Assembly (NCBI GenBank): GCA_013289835.1
Contig: JABCZG010000013.1
Location: 62,001-126,000 of the forward strand
Source: Acidobacteriota bacterium
GTDB lineage: Bacteria; Acidobacteriota; Terriglobia; Acidiferrales; UBA7541
DNA length: 64,000 bases
Direction: 5' to 3'
In this document: positions 1 to 9,222 of the stretch, in pieces
Numbering within the stretch: the first letter of the stretch is position 1
How the letters are laid out: each line of letters begins with the position of its first letter
Program-made: the position numbers and the translations under genes
The notes under the pieces: model-generated
What the model saw: only the letters and a program-made list of their open reading frames with translations
The model's database searches: none
Told to the model about the DNA's origin: nothing

Positions 1-1519
1 CCGCTGATTGCACGCCGGGAAGATTGGTCAGGCTGGCATCGAGCCGCGTCCAGAGATCCGTAATCTTTGTATTATCCGTGTAGGTCCCGGTGGGCAGCGA
101 GACGTGCATGGTGATCACGTTGTCCGCATGAAGACCGGTATGGACTTCCTGCAGCTTCCAGAACGCTCGCAGCATCAGCCCGCAGCCAATCAACAAAACA
201 AGAGCCATCGCCAGTTCACCGGCCACCAGGACGCGCCTAAAAATTTGCGCTCCGGCGGCGGCCGTCGTGCTCCCCGCCGTATCCTTCAGCGATTCGGAAA
301 TCCCGCTGATCAGCAGCGGCGCAAGCGGCGCGAGCCCAAACAGCACGCCGGTGATCAAGCTCGTTACCAGCGTGAAGAGCAGCACGCGCCAGTCCATGGT
401 GATTTCATCCGCGCGAGGAATGCCGCCTGCATTCGTGAGCTGCACCAGCCGCACGCCTGCAAACGAAAGTGCCACGCCCAGGATGGCCCCGCAAAATGCC
501 AGCAAAACGCCTTCGGTTACGAACTGCCGCGCCAATCGCCCCAAGCCTGCCCCCAACGCTCCGCGAATCGCAATCTCGCGCCGGCGGGCCTCCGCGCGCG
601 CCAGCAGCAAGTTCGCTACGTTGATGCTGGCGATGAGTAAAACAAAGGCCACAGCGCCGAGCAGCATCAGGAGAGCAGGTCGAACGCTGGAAACGACTTC
701 CGCTTGTAGCGGGAAACTGACGATGGTGTGATTTTTCGGGTCGAAGCTATGGACCTTCGGCACTTTTTTTTCGCCGTAGCTTTGCACCAGCGACGCCAGC
801 TCACCCTGCGCTTGCCCGCCGCTGACGCCCGGTTTCAGCCGGCCCAGGAGGTAGTAATTGTGGCTGCCCCGTTCTCCCGGCTTGGCCGGGTCCAACTGCA
901 ACGCCGCCCAGACTTGCGCGGGATCTTGTTCACCGAGAGGAAATTGAAAGGTCTTGGGCATAACTCCGATGATCGTGCACTTGAGTCCGTCCAATCTTGT
1001 CTCGCGGCCCAGAATGTTGGGGTCGCCGCCAAATGTGCTCTGCCAGATGCCATAGGAAATATCGGCCACCATTGGCACACCGGGAACATCATCGGCTGGC
1101 GAAATCAATCGCCCCTTGATTGGTGTCACGGCCAGTGACTCCAGAAGACCGCCGCTCACGTACGCCGCCGTGACGCGCACCGGCTGCGTCGTGCCCGCCA
1201 AGTTCACTCCGCCGCTCACCCACGCGTCCAGCGAAGCCCAGGAGTGCGCATCACGACGCAGATCCAGAAATTCCGGCCCGGACGTCCAGAAGCGGTGCAG
1301 GCCGCCGTTCGGAAATGTCGGAAACTCGGTGTAAACGCGCACGAGCTGTTCGGGATGCGCGTAGGGCAGCGGCTGAAGAAGCACTGCGTTCACCACCGTG
1401 AAAATCCCGGTGGTGGCCCCGATCCCCAGCATCAGGCACAGCACCGCCGCGATCGTGAAGCCCAGATTCTTGCGCATCATGCGAAGCGCGAACTGGATGT
1501 CTTGCAACAGGGTTTGCAC
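1..1519 (-). CDS. ADOP-type MacB/FtsX ABC permease, partial (3' end outside window)
   Basis: This is a long ABC-transporter permease of the acidobacterial duplicated (ADOP) kind; about 506 codons are visible and the C-terminal part lies beyond base 1. The translation opens with the family signature (QDIQFALRMMRKNLGF, then LMLGIGATTGIF forming the first membrane helix). It continues with a MacB-type periplasmic domain (DPNILGRETRLDG, HNYYLLGRLKPGVS) and the first FtsX helices (LLMLLGAVAFVLLIASINVANLLLAR). The start is GTG at 1519, preceded by GGAGG at good spacing; there is no suitable ATG. Such permeases are thought to export small molecules or act on envelope components with a separate ATPase. 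None is visible here, but the partner could lie to the left of the window. Family assignment is strong; substrate unknown. Confidence 0.9.
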   Translation of the reverse strand, partial: MQTLLQDIQFALRMMRKNLGFTIAAVLCLMLGIGATTGIFTVVNAVLLQPLPYAHPEQLVRVYTEFPTFPNGGLHRFWTSGPEFLDLRRDAHSWASLDAWVSGGVNLAGTTQPVRVTAAYVSGGLLESLAVTPIKGRLISPADDVPGVPMVADISYGIWQSTFGGDPNILGRETRLDGLKCTIIGVMPKTFQFPLGEQDPAQVWAALQLDPAKPGERGSHNYYLLGRLKPGVSGGQAQGELASLVQSYGEKKVPKVHSFDPKNHTIVSFPLQAEVVSSVRPALLMLLGAVAFVLLIASINVANLLLARAEARRREIAIRGALGAGLGRLARQFVTEGVLLAFCGAILGVALSFAGVRLVQLTNAGGIPRADEITMDWRVLLFTLVTSLITGVLFGLAPLAPLLISGISESLKDTAGSTTAAAGAQIFRRVLVAGELAMALVLLIGCGLMLRAFWKLQEVHTGLHADNVITMHVSLPTGTYTDNTKITDLWTRLDASLTNLPGVQSA

Positions 1520-1667
1520 GCCACACCTCCGCTCGCAAAAGGTACGCTTAAAAGGGCCGGTATGTTCCTGATATCTTGGAATGCTAGACGTTCGAAACCA
1601 GCTTTTGTTTGGTCGCTGGCCGCGCTCTTCTCGCCGTCCGCGCCTTTGAAGAGTTGCGCGATTCTAC

Positions 1668-2390
1668 CTAGGCTTCAGGGGAAGGATTCTTTGAGGGGCC
1701 CTCTTCACGAGAAAGCTGCTCCTGAGACGTTAGCCACGCCTCCAGTTGTTCGCGGCCCTTGCCATGAAATGTCTGGAGAACAACTCCTGCCATTCCCTCC
1801 GTGTTTGTCCACGCGACCTGGCCTTTTCCGCTGATGCTCGCGCCCAGCGTCAATTCGAACGCGAAGTCCACCACGGAAGAATGCTTCAGCGGTTTTGTCG
1901 TGCGTATCGCCATTCCGCCTTCGCTCAAATTGGTCATCCGGGCATGGTGCTCGATTTCGCCGTCTTTCAAAACCACCGGCAGGTGCGTCGCGTGGCGGAA
2001 ATAGCGCCGGTGCTCGCGCAGCAAAGGCTCCTTCGCGATGGTGATGTGCATGGCCACGCCCTCCGCCGTCATCGGTTTGCGAAGAACGAAATTTGCGCCC
2101 GCGCTGAGTGCTGCCGTGGATTCCTTCATGCCTTGTATGCATGCGAAGATCACGGACTTGGCGTTGGCGGTTCCTTTGCGCACGGCTTCCATCAGCCCGA
2201 GCGACCCAGGTACCGCGACGTCCACAAAAATTCCGTCAACCTTGCGCCGCGCAAAGCTTTCACGCGCGGTTTCCGCCGAGGGTACCAGGCTAAACTTGGC
2301 TCCGTATTTTTTGACGCCACCGGAAACGGCAGTCGCAAGCACATAGTCGTTCGACACGAGCACGAATTCGAGCTCTAACGGCGGGGACAT
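1668..2390 (-). CDS. Receiver-like + PilZ domain protein
   Basis: A 240-residue cytoplasmic protein with two parts. Residues 1-118 look like a response-regulator receiver: Asp57 is at the phospho-acceptor position (IFVDVAVPG) and Lys105 in LRKP is at the conserved lysine position. The N-terminal acidic pair is degenerate (SNDY) and Cys83 replaces the usual Ser/Thr, so phosphorylation is uncertain. Residues 126-225 are a PilZ domain with the arginine motif (RRYFR) and the NLSEGGM motif, which in this family bind cyclic di-GMP. It is probably a c-di-GMP effector of surface behaviour. It stands alone, with no cyclase or histidine kinase beside it. No signal peptide or membrane segment is seen. 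Confidence 0.85.
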   Translation of the reverse strand: MSPPLELEFVLVSNDYVLATAVSGGVKKYGAKFSLVPSAETARESFARRKVDGIFVDVAVPGSLGLMEAVRKGTANAKSVIFACIQGMKESTAALSAGANFVLRKPMTAEGVAMHITIAKEPLLREHRRYFRHATHLPVVLKDGEIEHHARMTNLSEGGMAIRTTKPLKHSSVVDFAFELTLGASISGKGQVAWTNTEGMAGVVLQTFHGKGREQLEAWLTSQEQLSREEGPSKNPSPEA

Positions 2391-2544
2391 GGTGATTGGG
2401 ATACTCCCGTGACCTGTGGAGGTCCGCTGGAATGGTCTTGCGTTTCGCGGACAATATATCGTATTCCGCGTTTCGGTCGAGGGCTATCCGCGATTTTTTC
2501 TGCAAACGCGGCAATAATCAGCGATGCAAGACACGCTTCGTGCT

Positions 2545-3516
2545 TCACACTGTGCGGAAGAGAAAATGCCACAGCGTGTCCACGCCGACGTGAACGAGCG
2601 CGGATGCGAAAATCGAGCCGGTCTTGCGCCACGTCCAGCCGTAGAAAAATCCCGCGATCGAGGCCAGAATCACGTACTTCCAATTCGGAAAGCCCATGTT
2701 GGTGATGTGCGAGAGACCAAAAAGAATTGAGGCGGTCCACCAGCCGGCCAGCTCGCTGTTGCTGGCCCGCGAGAGCATGTTCTGCAGGAGGCCGCGAAAC
2801 AGAAATTCCTCCGGCCACGCGGTGAAAAATAGAATGCCCAGCGAGACCAGAGGGAGCGACTTCCACTGCCCCCACTGCGGCGAGAATTGGATGAAGTGCA
2901 TGCCCGTGCCGAGCGGGATTGCGATGCAACTGAAAACGAGCAGGCTCGCCAGGATGAAGAAACTCCAGTGGCGTCCCCAGGCAATCGAATATCCGATGCC
3001 GTTCACTCTGCGCAGCAAGACGAACGACGCAAGCGCAACATTCACGCAAAGCACCACGGTGAACACGTACGCCAATCGCCCGCCTGGATAAGACCACAGC
3101 CAGTGCGACAAGGACCAGCCCCATGGATTCGGCAGCGGCTTCACTGCCAGCCAGATGCCCGCGAGTGTCACGAAATCTTGCCAAGCGCCCGGCGACCGCC
3201 GCTGCGCAGATGCGGCCAGCGCCAGCGGCACAAAAACCAATCCCGCCACCGCCACGGCACGCGTGACCCCGAAACTATTTGTTCCCAGGGCGTAAATCAG
3301 ATAAACAAGGAACACTGCGACGCCCAGCAGGTAGCCGCTGCCGGCGCCGAAGCGCGCCGCGATCCAGTCCGAAAAACCGCGCGCGGCAAAAAGCAGCATC
3401 ACCAGAAAGAAAAACGTGAACGCCGTCAGCGTAGCCGCAAAGGCGCGGCCGCCGTAGCCGAGCCAGGACGCGTAGAGCGCGCCGGTGAGCGTCAGCGCGG
3501 ACCATAGGCCGAGCAT
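2545..3516 (-). CDS. CPBP family intramembrane glutamic endopeptidase
   Basis: A polytopic membrane protein (323 residues from the ATG) with about eight hydrophobic segments. It has all three motifs of the CAAX/Rce1 and bacteriocin-processing (CPBP, Abi) family: EE at about 236-237 followed by FLFRG, His270 with Asn273 (HITN), and His309 with Asp313 (HVGVD). The family is a membrane metallo- or glutamate-type protease; bacterial members process peptides or confer self-immunity, and the substrate here is unknown. A TTG at 3549 would add 11 residues but leave only 22 bp to the divergent gene; the ATG at 3516 is preferred, although neither has a clear Shine-Dalgarno sequence. Confidence 0.85.
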   Translation of the reverse strand: MLGLWSALTLTGALYASWLGYGGRAFAATLTAFTFFFLVMLLFAARGFSDWIAARFGAGSGYLLGVAVFLVYLIYALGTNSFGVTRAVAVAGLVFVPLALAASAQRRSPGAWQDFVTLAGIWLAVKPLPNPWGWSLSHWLWSYPGGRLAYVFTVVLCVNVALASFVLLRRVNGIGYSIAWGRHWSFFILASLLVFSCIAIPLGTGMHFIQFSPQWGQWKSLPLVSLGILFFTAWPEEFLFRGLLQNMLSRASNSELAGWWTASILFGLSHITNMGFPNWKYVILASIAGFFYGWTWRKTGSIFASALVHVGVDTLWHFLFRTV

Positions 3517-3571
3517 GGAGAGCGGGCCGAGTTCGCGAGTGGCAGTCAAACGAGGATTGTAACGCAGTGAG

Positions 3572-4681
3572 ATGGCAGACCAAATTCAACCCGCGATGAA
3601 GCGCCTCGCGTACATCGATTGGATGCGCGGCCTCGCGTGTGTGCTGATGTTTCAAACACACGCCTACGACTCATGGATGAGCCCCGAGGCGAAAAAATCC
3701 TCGTCGCTGATTGCCTGGTCGCGCCTCGGAGGCACACTGCCCGCGCCGCTCTTTATTTTTCTGGCGGGGGTCTCCTTCGCACTGATGACCGAGCGTTTGC
3801 GCGAGAAGGGAATCGAGCGCGGCGCCATCGCCAGGCAAACCATTCGTCGCGGTGCGGAAATCTTCGGCATGGGCCTGCTCTTTCGCGTGCAAGAATTCGC
3901 GCTTGGCTACCCTTGGTCGCCGTGGACGGATCTGCTTCGCGTGGACGTTCTCAACATCCTGGGTCTCTCGATGATGCTTATGGGCGTGCTGTGCTGGGCC
4001 ACCGGAGACGGCGCTGTTGCCGTGGCCAGAGCCCGCACGCTCGTCACCGGGCTTTTTGCCGCCGCCACTGTGGCCATGATTACGCCGCCACTTTGGACCA
4101 CGCATCGCCCGACGTTTTTGCCGTGGCCGCTGGAGTCCTACATCAACGGCGTGCACATTTTCAATCAGCCGCAGCCCTGGCTTTTTCCCTTATTTCCCTG
4201 GTCGGCGTTCGCGTTTGCAGGCCTCGCCGTCGGCTTTTTTCTTTTCACCGATGTAACCAAGCGCAGAGAAGGCCTGATGTTCGCAGCGTTAGGCGGCACA
4301 GGAATCCTCGCGGGAATTCTTTCCGTCCTTTTTGATTCGTCTCCCATCCGTCTCTACGCGGTGTACGACTACTGGCACACCGGTCCCAATTTTTTCCTGA
4401 TGCGCTGCGGCATCCTGCTGGTGATTCTGTTTCTCGTGTACGCATGGTGCCGCTGGGGATTCGCGCAAAAAGGCTTCAGCCCCATCATTCAATTGGGCAA
4501 GACGTCGTTGCTCGTCTACTGGGTGCACATCGAATTCGTCTACGGCCGGTTTTCAATTCTGCCAAAAGGCCGGTGCAGCGGGTTGAAAGCAACCGGAGGC
4601 CTTCTCACCATTTTCGTAGCAATGGTTTTGCTTTCTTTGCTGAGAACTTCGTGGAAAAAGCGGACCGCTAAGGCTTCGTGA
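3572..4681 (+). CDS. DUF1624/HGSNAT-like membrane acyltransferase
   Basis: A 369-residue integral membrane protein with about nine or ten hydrophobic helices. The N-terminus has the YIDWMRGLACVLMFQTHAY type of motif seen in heparan-alpha-glucosaminide N-acetyltransferase-like and OpgC-like acyltransferases: conserved Asp, Arg and His at the start of helix 1. A second conserved region reads LFIFLAGVSFAL. These proteins move acyl groups across the membrane onto sugars, so O- or N-acetylation of an envelope glycan is a reasonable but unproven role. The gene is divergent from the CPBP protease, and its 3' end overlaps the convergent FtsB-like gene by 14 bp. A downstream ATG at 3596 is a possible alternative start. 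Confidence 0.75.
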   Translation: MADQIQPAMKRLAYIDWMRGLACVLMFQTHAYDSWMSPEAKKSSSLIAWSRLGGTLPAPLFIFLAGVSFALMTERLREKGIERGAIARQTIRRGAEIFGMGLLFRVQEFALGYPWSPWTDLLRVDVLNILGLSMMLMGVLCWATGDGAVAVARARTLVTGLFAAATVAMITPPLWTTHRPTFLPWPLESYINGVHIFNQPQPWLFPLFPWSAFAFAGLAVGFFLFTDVTKRREGLMFAALGGTGILAGILSVLFDSSPIRLYAVYDYWHTGPNFFLMRCGILLVILFLVYAWCRWGFAQKGFSPIIQLGKTSLLVYWVHIEFVYGRFSILPKGRCSGLKATGGLLTIFVAMVLLSLLRTSWKKRTAKAS

Positions 4682-5006
4682 TAGGGTCCTGCGGCAACTG
4701 CTGTGACTGCGGAATCTTAATAATGATGTCGCCCGGCCTGGCCAATCCCAATTCGTCGCGCGCGATGGATTCGATTTTGTGGGGATCGGTTTTCAGCTCG
4801 ATGACTTCCTTTTCCAGCTTCAGATTCTCCTGGTTCAACTGCTCGAGGTCAGCATTCACCTTCTTGATTTCCTGCTGCGTCCGCCGCATCGCCAGGAAGC
4901 CATGCGTTCCGAAAATGTCGTGAACAAAGAGCAGCACGACCAGCAGCCCCAGCAAGCCGCGGCCATGCCGTCTCCATAACGACTGAAACTTTTCGTTGGT
5001 GTCCAT
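4668..5006 (-). CDS. ftsB: FtsB/DivIC-like septum formation initiator
   Basis: A 112-residue bitopic membrane protein of the FtsB/DivIC family, which bridges FtsL and FtsQ in the divisome. It has a short basic cytoplasmic N-terminus, one membrane helix at about residues 18-36 (GLLGLLVVLLFVHDIFG), then a periplasmic coiled coil (QQEIKKVNADLEQLNQENLK). The end of the domain has the typical ARDELGLARPGD signature. An in-frame ATG at 5027 would add seven residues and overlap the end of the phosphoglucomutase gene; it has a GGAAG upstream, so the start is uncertain. Close spacing to the mutase gene suggests cotranscription. Confidence 0.85.
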   Translation of the reverse strand: MDTNEKFQSLWRRHGRGLLGLLVVLLFVHDIFGTHGFLAMRRTQQEIKKVNADLEQLNQENLKLEKEVIELKTDPHKIESIARDELGLARPGDIIIKIPQSQQLPQDPITKP

Positions 5007-5011
5007 GTTCT

Positions 5012-6466
5012 TCAGCTTAGAACCCATTGCGTCGCTTCCCGCGTTAATTTCGCCGAAGCCGTGGCGCTTTCCGCCTCCACGTAGAGCCGCAGCAACGGCT
5101 CCGTCCCCGACAATCGCAAAAGCATCCACGAGCCGTCGTCGAATACAAATTTTGCGCCATCCGTGCGGTCTATGGATACGACTTTCCGGCCTACGAGTGT
5201 CGAAGCATCCACCGCCACCTTCTTCACCGCGTTTGCTTTTTGTTCGTCGGAGAGATGCAGATTTTCGCGCACGGGCCAAAATTCGCGCCCCAACTTCTTG
5301 AACATCGCGCGAATCTGCTCGCCGATCGACGCCCCGCGCGCCGCCATCATCTCCGCCACCAGCAGGCAAGCGAGAACTCCATCTTTTTCGGGCACGTGTC
5401 CACGAATCGTCAGCCCCGCGCTCTCCTCGCCGCCCAGCGCGATCTTGTCCTCCCGAATCAGCTGTCCGATGTATTTGAATCCAACCGGCGTTTGATGCGT
5501 TTTCTGCCCGTGCGACTTCGCCACCGCGTCCACCATTTGTGTCGTGGCCACGCTCCGCGCCGCCGGCATGTTCCACTTTCGCGTCTCCACCAGGTAGTCG
5601 TAAACAAGCGCGAGAATCAAGTTCGGCTGGATCCACGTGCCGTCACCATCCACGATCCCGAAGCGGTCCGCGTCACCATCCGTCGCCAGCCCCGCCGTAG
5701 CTTTCGAATCTGAAACAACCTTCCGCAGCGGAGCAAGATTCTCTTCCGAAACATCCGGTCCCGTGCCATCGAACAAACAATCGCGATTCGTCCGCAGCGC
5801 CTGCACCGTCACGCCATGATCCGCAAGCGCCCGGTCCAGATAGCCCGCGCCGCATCCATGTAGCGCGTCCACGACGAATTTCAAGTTCGCTTTGCGCAGC
5901 GTATCGAAATGCACGAGCTCCTCGATCCGCTTCAAATAATTTTCGCGCAGATTGACCTTTTCGCTGGCCGCATGCTTTTCGTAGCCCCCTGGCGGCGCCA
6001 TCGGGAACGGTCCGTCCTTCGCAATCATTTTTGCCACGCGCGCTTCTATGTCCTTGGTTACGTCAGGCAGAGCCGGCCCCGCATCCGCCGAAGAAAACTT
6101 CAGCCCGTGGTACTGCGCCGGATTGTGGCTCGCCGTGAAATTCACCGCGCCATCCAGCTTTCGCCGCATGATTTCGAACGCCACCGCCGGCGTCGGCGTA
6201 AACGTTTCGCACAGCAGCGTTCGAACGCCATGTTGCTCGAGAATGTCCACCGCCAGTTGCGAAAACTCTTCGGAATAGAATCGCGTGTCGTAACCGACCA
6301 GAATCGTCGGCCGTTCGGCCTTCGTTTTCACGTGCTCGGCAATCGCCGTCACCGCCAGCCGCACATTCGCGAACGTAAAATCGTCGGCGATCAGCCCACG
6401 CCAGCCGGAAGTGCCGAACTTGATGGGACTCGGCCGTCCAGCGGCCGCAGATGATTGGGAGCTCAT
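5012..6466 (-). CDS. Phosphoglucomutase/phosphomannomutase (alpha-D-phosphohexomutase)
   Basis: Interconverts hexose 1- and 6-phosphates through a phosphoserine enzyme in the cytoplasm. The 484-residue protein has the four family landmarks in order: the catalytic serine loop TASHNP (Ser113), the metal-binding loop DGDADR (263-268), the sugar-binding GEES loop (346-349) and the C-terminal phosphate-binding RLSGTEP (451-457). Length fits the PgcA/ManB group; glucose versus mannose preference cannot be read from the sequence. The ATG at 6466 was chosen over an upstream TTG at 6502 because the latter intrudes into the short divergent promoter gap shared with cutA. The product would supply sugar phosphates for envelope or glycogen synthesis. 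Confidence 0.93.
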   Translation of the reverse strand: MSSQSSAAAGRPSPIKFGTSGWRGLIADDFTFANVRLAVTAIAEHVKTKAERPTILVGYDTRFYSEEFSQLAVDILEQHGVRTLLCETFTPTPAVAFEIMRRKLDGAVNFTASHNPAQYHGLKFSSADAGPALPDVTKDIEARVAKMIAKDGPFPMAPPGGYEKHAASEKVNLRENYLKRIEELVHFDTLRKANLKFVVDALHGCGAGYLDRALADHGVTVQALRTNRDCLFDGTGPDVSEENLAPLRKVVSDSKATAGLATDGDADRFGIVDGDGTWIQPNLILALVYDYLVETRKWNMPAARSVATTQMVDAVAKSHGQKTHQTPVGFKYIGQLIREDKIALGGEESAGLTIRGHVPEKDGVLACLLVAEMMAARGASIGEQIRAMFKKLGREFWPVRENLHLSDEQKANAVKKVAVDASTLVGRKVVSIDRTDGAKFVFDDGSWMLLRLSGTEPLLRLYVEAESATASAKLTREATQWVLS

Positions 6467-6543
6467 GGAGCGGTATTCTAGTCCCAGTTCGCAAAAGACC
6501 AAAGCAGTTCGCAGCGCCCAAGCAGGATCGAAGGAGAAATCCG

Positions 6544-6873
6544 ATGAAGGCAGGCGGAAAGAATCGCATTGTGCTGGTGACGTGCCGAACGTTGGCCGAA
6601 GGCCGGCGCATCGCGCGCTCGGTAGTTAGCAAACGCCTCGCGGCGTGCGTCAACGTTGTGCTGAGTCCCATCGATTCGTATTACACCTGGAAAGGAAAAC
6701 TGGAAGCGGCGCGCGAATTTTTGCTAGTGATCAAGACCACCACAAAAAAATTAACCGAATTGGAAAAGGAAGTGAAACGCCTCCACACCTATGACGTGCC
6801 CGAATTCATCGCCTTGCCAATCGTAGGCGGTTCGAAGAGCTATCTCCAATGGCTGGCGAGTTCCGTAAACTAA
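6544..6873 (+). CDS. cutA: CutA1 divalent-ion tolerance protein
   Basis: A 109-residue protein of the trimeric CutA1 family, with the fold of a PII-like signal protein. Recognisable blocks are VLVTCRTLAEGRRIARSVV, KRLAACVNVV, the YYTWKGKLE strand and the C-terminal YDVPEFIALPI. The family is linked to copper and other divalent-metal tolerance, but its biochemical role is unsettled. The start is ATG at 6544 with AAGGAG upstream. It diverges from the phosphohexomutase gene across 77 bp and converges on the PLP enzyme gene. Confidence 0.93.
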   Translation: MKAGGKNRIVLVTCRTLAEGRRIARSVVSKRLAACVNVVLSPIDSYYTWKGKLEAAREFLLVIKTTTKKLTELEKEVKRLHTYDVPEFIALPIVGGSKSYLQWLASSVN

Positions 6874-6900
6874 AGCCTCGGCGAGGCGTGCGTCTGTGCA

Positions 6901-8040
6901 TCAAACGTATAGCAACGCTTGATCCAAGTCCGCGATGATATCTTCCACATCCTCGATGCCCACGGAAAGTCGCACCAGCCCTTCGGTGATGCCCACACGA
7001 TCCTGAACCTCCTTCGGCATCGAAGCGTGCGTCATCACCGCCGGAAGGGAGATCAGCGTTTCGACTCCACCCAAACTTTCTGCAAGAGAGCACAGCTTCA
7101 CGTGGTTCAGAAATCGCCGCGCCGCTTCCAGGGTTCCGAGTTCAAACGAGAGCATCGCCCCCGGACCCTTTTGCTGCCGGCGCGCGATATCGTGTTGCGG
7201 ATGGGAGGGAAGTCCCGGATAAAACACCTTGCGGACTTTCGGATGTGCGTCCAGATGCCGCGCCACGCTGATCCCGTTGGCATTGTGCTGCAGCATGCGC
7301 ACCGCCAGCGTCTTGATCCCCCGCGAGATCAGGAAGCAGTCCATGGGAGCCAGTCCGCTTCCGGCGGAGCGCTGAATGAAATAGATTTTCTCGGCGTCCG
7401 CAGGCCGCGTGAGCACCACCGCGCCACCCGTCGAATCGCTGTGGCCATTCAAGTATTTGGTCATGGAGTGGACCACGATGTGCGCTCCCAATTCGATGGG
7501 CCGTTGCAGGTAAGGACTCAGAAACGTGTTGTCCACGACCACGGTGACATTCCGTTCGTTCGCAAGTTTCGAAAGCGCCGCGATATCCGCCACGCCCATG
7601 GTGGGATTGGCTGGCGTCTCGACATAAAGCATTTTTGTATTGGGACGTAGCGCCATGCGTACTGCATCCGGTGACGAAGTGTCTACGAAACTGAATTCCA
7701 GTCCGAAGTGCACCAAGAGCTGCGTCGAGAGCCGGAACACGCCGCCGTACACCGCTTCCGACAACACCACGTGATCACCGGGCCGCAGCAGCCGGAAAAC
7801 CGCATCGATCCCCGCCATCCCGGAAGTAAAAACGTACGCACTGTGGCCGCCCTCCAGCTTCGCCAGCGTCCGTTCCAAAGCCTTGCGGTTCGGATGATTC
7901 GTTCGCGCGTAGTCGTAGCCTTTGTTCTTGCCAAGCTCTTCGTTCACATACGTCGAAGTCTGATAGATGGGCGCAACAATTGCTCCCGTGGCGGGATCCG
8001 GCTCCTGCCCGACATGAATGGCGTTGGTGGCAAAACCCAT
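6901..8040 (-). CDS. Cystathionine gamma-synthase/lyase family PLP enzyme
   Basis: A 379-residue PLP-dependent enzyme of the Cys/Met metabolism family (fold type I). It shows the phosphate-binding YDYARTNHP block at the N-terminus, SGMAG near residue 73, Asp170 for the pyridine nitrogen (VVVDNTF) and the Schiff-base Lys195 (HSMTKYLNGH). Members catalyse gamma-replacement or gamma-/beta-elimination in transsulfuration (MetB, MetC, CGL) or methionine gamma-lysis. The similarity looks closest to MetB/CGL enzymes, but the sequence alone does not settle synthase or lyase. ATG at 8040 follows GGTAAGGAGAG, a strong ribosome-binding site. I found no SAM riboswitch upstream. Confidence 0.9.
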   Translation of the reverse strand: MGFATNAIHVGQEPDPATGAIVAPIYQTSTYVNEELGKNKGYDYARTNHPNRKALERTLAKLEGGHSAYVFTSGMAGIDAVFRLLRPGDHVVLSEAVYGGVFRLSTQLLVHFGLEFSFVDTSSPDAVRMALRPNTKMLYVETPANPTMGVADIAALSKLANERNVTVVVDNTFLSPYLQRPIELGAHIVVHSMTKYLNGHSDSTGGAVVLTRPADAEKIYFIQRSAGSGLAPMDCFLISRGIKTLAVRMLQHNANGISVARHLDAHPKVRKVFYPGLPSHPQHDIARRQQKGPGAMLSFELGTLEAARRFLNHVKLCSLAESLGGVETLISLPAVMTHASMPKEVQDRVGITEGLVRLSVGIEDVEDIIADLDQALLYV

Positions 8041-8424
8041 CGTTCTCTCCTTACCGTTTCCTGCTGAACCGCCAAGCGGTCCGTTCCGGTGAAAACTCCT
8101 GCCCGCTCGCGTTTTGCTCGCCTCGGCAGTGAGTCTGTGGCACGGCGTACACTGCGCGCGGGAATGCACAGAATATCAGCAGACAGCACGAACGGCGAGA
8201 GTCAGAGGTGGGTAGCTTCCGCAGGGGAACGGTTCTGGCCTTGCCTGCCGTGCAGATTCCTGAGAAGTTACAGGAGCCGCGGGAGTCCGTCAATTGCGCG
8301 ATTCTGGAAGTTTCCACGCAAGCGATTGTGCCGAGCATCGTGTTGTGCCACTTTGGCATCGAACGGAGAAACGGAGAGACTTGACCCCAGCACCTCGTTC
8401 CGTACAGGATGGAACCAGGCACCC
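8041..8424. other. Divergent intergenic region
   Basis: This 384-bp gap separates the start codons of the PLP enzyme (minus) and a small secreted protein (plus). Apart from the ribosome-binding site of the PLP enzyme at its left edge I see no conserved coding frame, tRNA or riboswitch. It presumably holds two outward promoters; a TTGACC at 8381 followed 16 bp later by TACAGG is the only weak candidate for the plus strand. Confidence 0.4.
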
Positions 8425-8847
8425 ATGAAATTCGAGCGTAAGTTTCCCAGTTTTTTGTCTCTTGTGCTGATAGCGCTGCTCGTGCAGCTCGCTGCAGCTC
8501 AGAACCCACCTCCCTCCGACTCCAAACCCCAAACACCCCAAACCACTTCCGTGCAGCAGACGCGCATCACCATTGAAGTCTCCGGCGGTGAAAAGGAAGT
8601 TCCCGTCGAGAATGCCAGTGTCTACGTGAAGTTCATCGAACAACACGCGATCAAGAAGGACAAGAAGCTGGAAATCAATGTGAAAACAAATCAGGACGGC
8701 GTTGCGCACGTTCCGGATACACCTTTCGGTAGAGCTTTGATTCAAGTAGTCGCTGACGGATGGAAGACCTACGGACGATGGTACGACATCAACGACCCCA
8801 AGCAAATCATCAAGATACATCTCGAGCGACCGCCGAAGTGGTACTGA
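8425..8847 (+). CDS. Small secreted protein with a carboxypeptidase-regulatory-like fold
   Basis: A 140-residue exported protein. Residues 1-25 form a signal peptide (KFERKFPSF, hydrophobic core, cleavage near AAAQ). A Pro/Ser/Thr/Gln-rich linker follows. The rest looks like a beta-sandwich of the carboxypeptidase-regulatory (CarboxypepD_reg) or PEGA type: VPVENASVYVKF, then a TNQDGVAHVPDTPFG turn and the closing strand ALIQVVADGWKTYG. Such domains are common in acidobacterial exported proteins and have no catalytic residues. The reading frame is open upstream to 8089, but only the ATG at 8425 places the signal peptide correctly. Function unknown. Confidence 0.7.
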   Translation: MKFERKFPSFLSLVLIALLVQLAAAQNPPPSDSKPQTPQTTSVQQTRITIEVSGGEKEVPVENASVYVKFIEQHAIKKDKKLEINVKTNQDGVAHVPDTPFGRALIQVVADGWKTYGRWYDINDPKQIIKIHLERPPKWY

Positions 8848-9222
8848 TACGGGCGGATGGCTGGCAGCACGCTCCTTCCCATTTTGAAATAATACGGAAA
8901 TAGAATTCCTGCCCTCGTCGTCACGAAAAATGGGCCTGGCAAATTTATTTTGCACCGCTGGAACTTTGAAATGCAGCAAAATGCGTGTGGAAGAAATAGT
9001 CCTGCACCGGAATTGTGCAAACCGGAGAAGAGTGTTGAAGAACGGGAAGTTAGCTGGCGCCGGAGCAGAGATTTCCACATGCTTATCAACACTTGTGTTG
9101 AAATCTTAACGGAGAAGAAATATTTTAATGGCAAATCGGCATTCGTCTTGCACTGTGGCGCAATCCTGTAATTTTGACCGCCAACAAACTGCGATGATAC
9201 AGTTGCTTTCTGGAATTTCTTC
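8848..9222. other. Intergenic region, no gene seen
   Basis: A 375-bp AT-richer stretch between the small secreted protein and the orphan permease. No frame in it resembles a protein. A weak sigma-70-like promoter for the permease may lie at its right end (TTGACC at 9174-9179, 16 bp spacer, GATACA at 9196-9201). Confidence 0.4.

Noticed and set aside
2375..3184. 269-residue frame on the minus strand inside the CPBP protease gene
   Set aside because: It is out of frame with a gene that has all family motifs, and has no domain of its own.
6874..6900. GCCTC-GGC-GAGGC hairpin between cutA and the PLP enzyme gene
   Set aside because: Only a 5-bp stem and no T-run; not strong enough to call a terminator.
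8041..8424. SAM riboswitch in front of the transsulfuration gene
   Set aside because: No SAM-I/II type conserved boxes were recognised on the minus strand.
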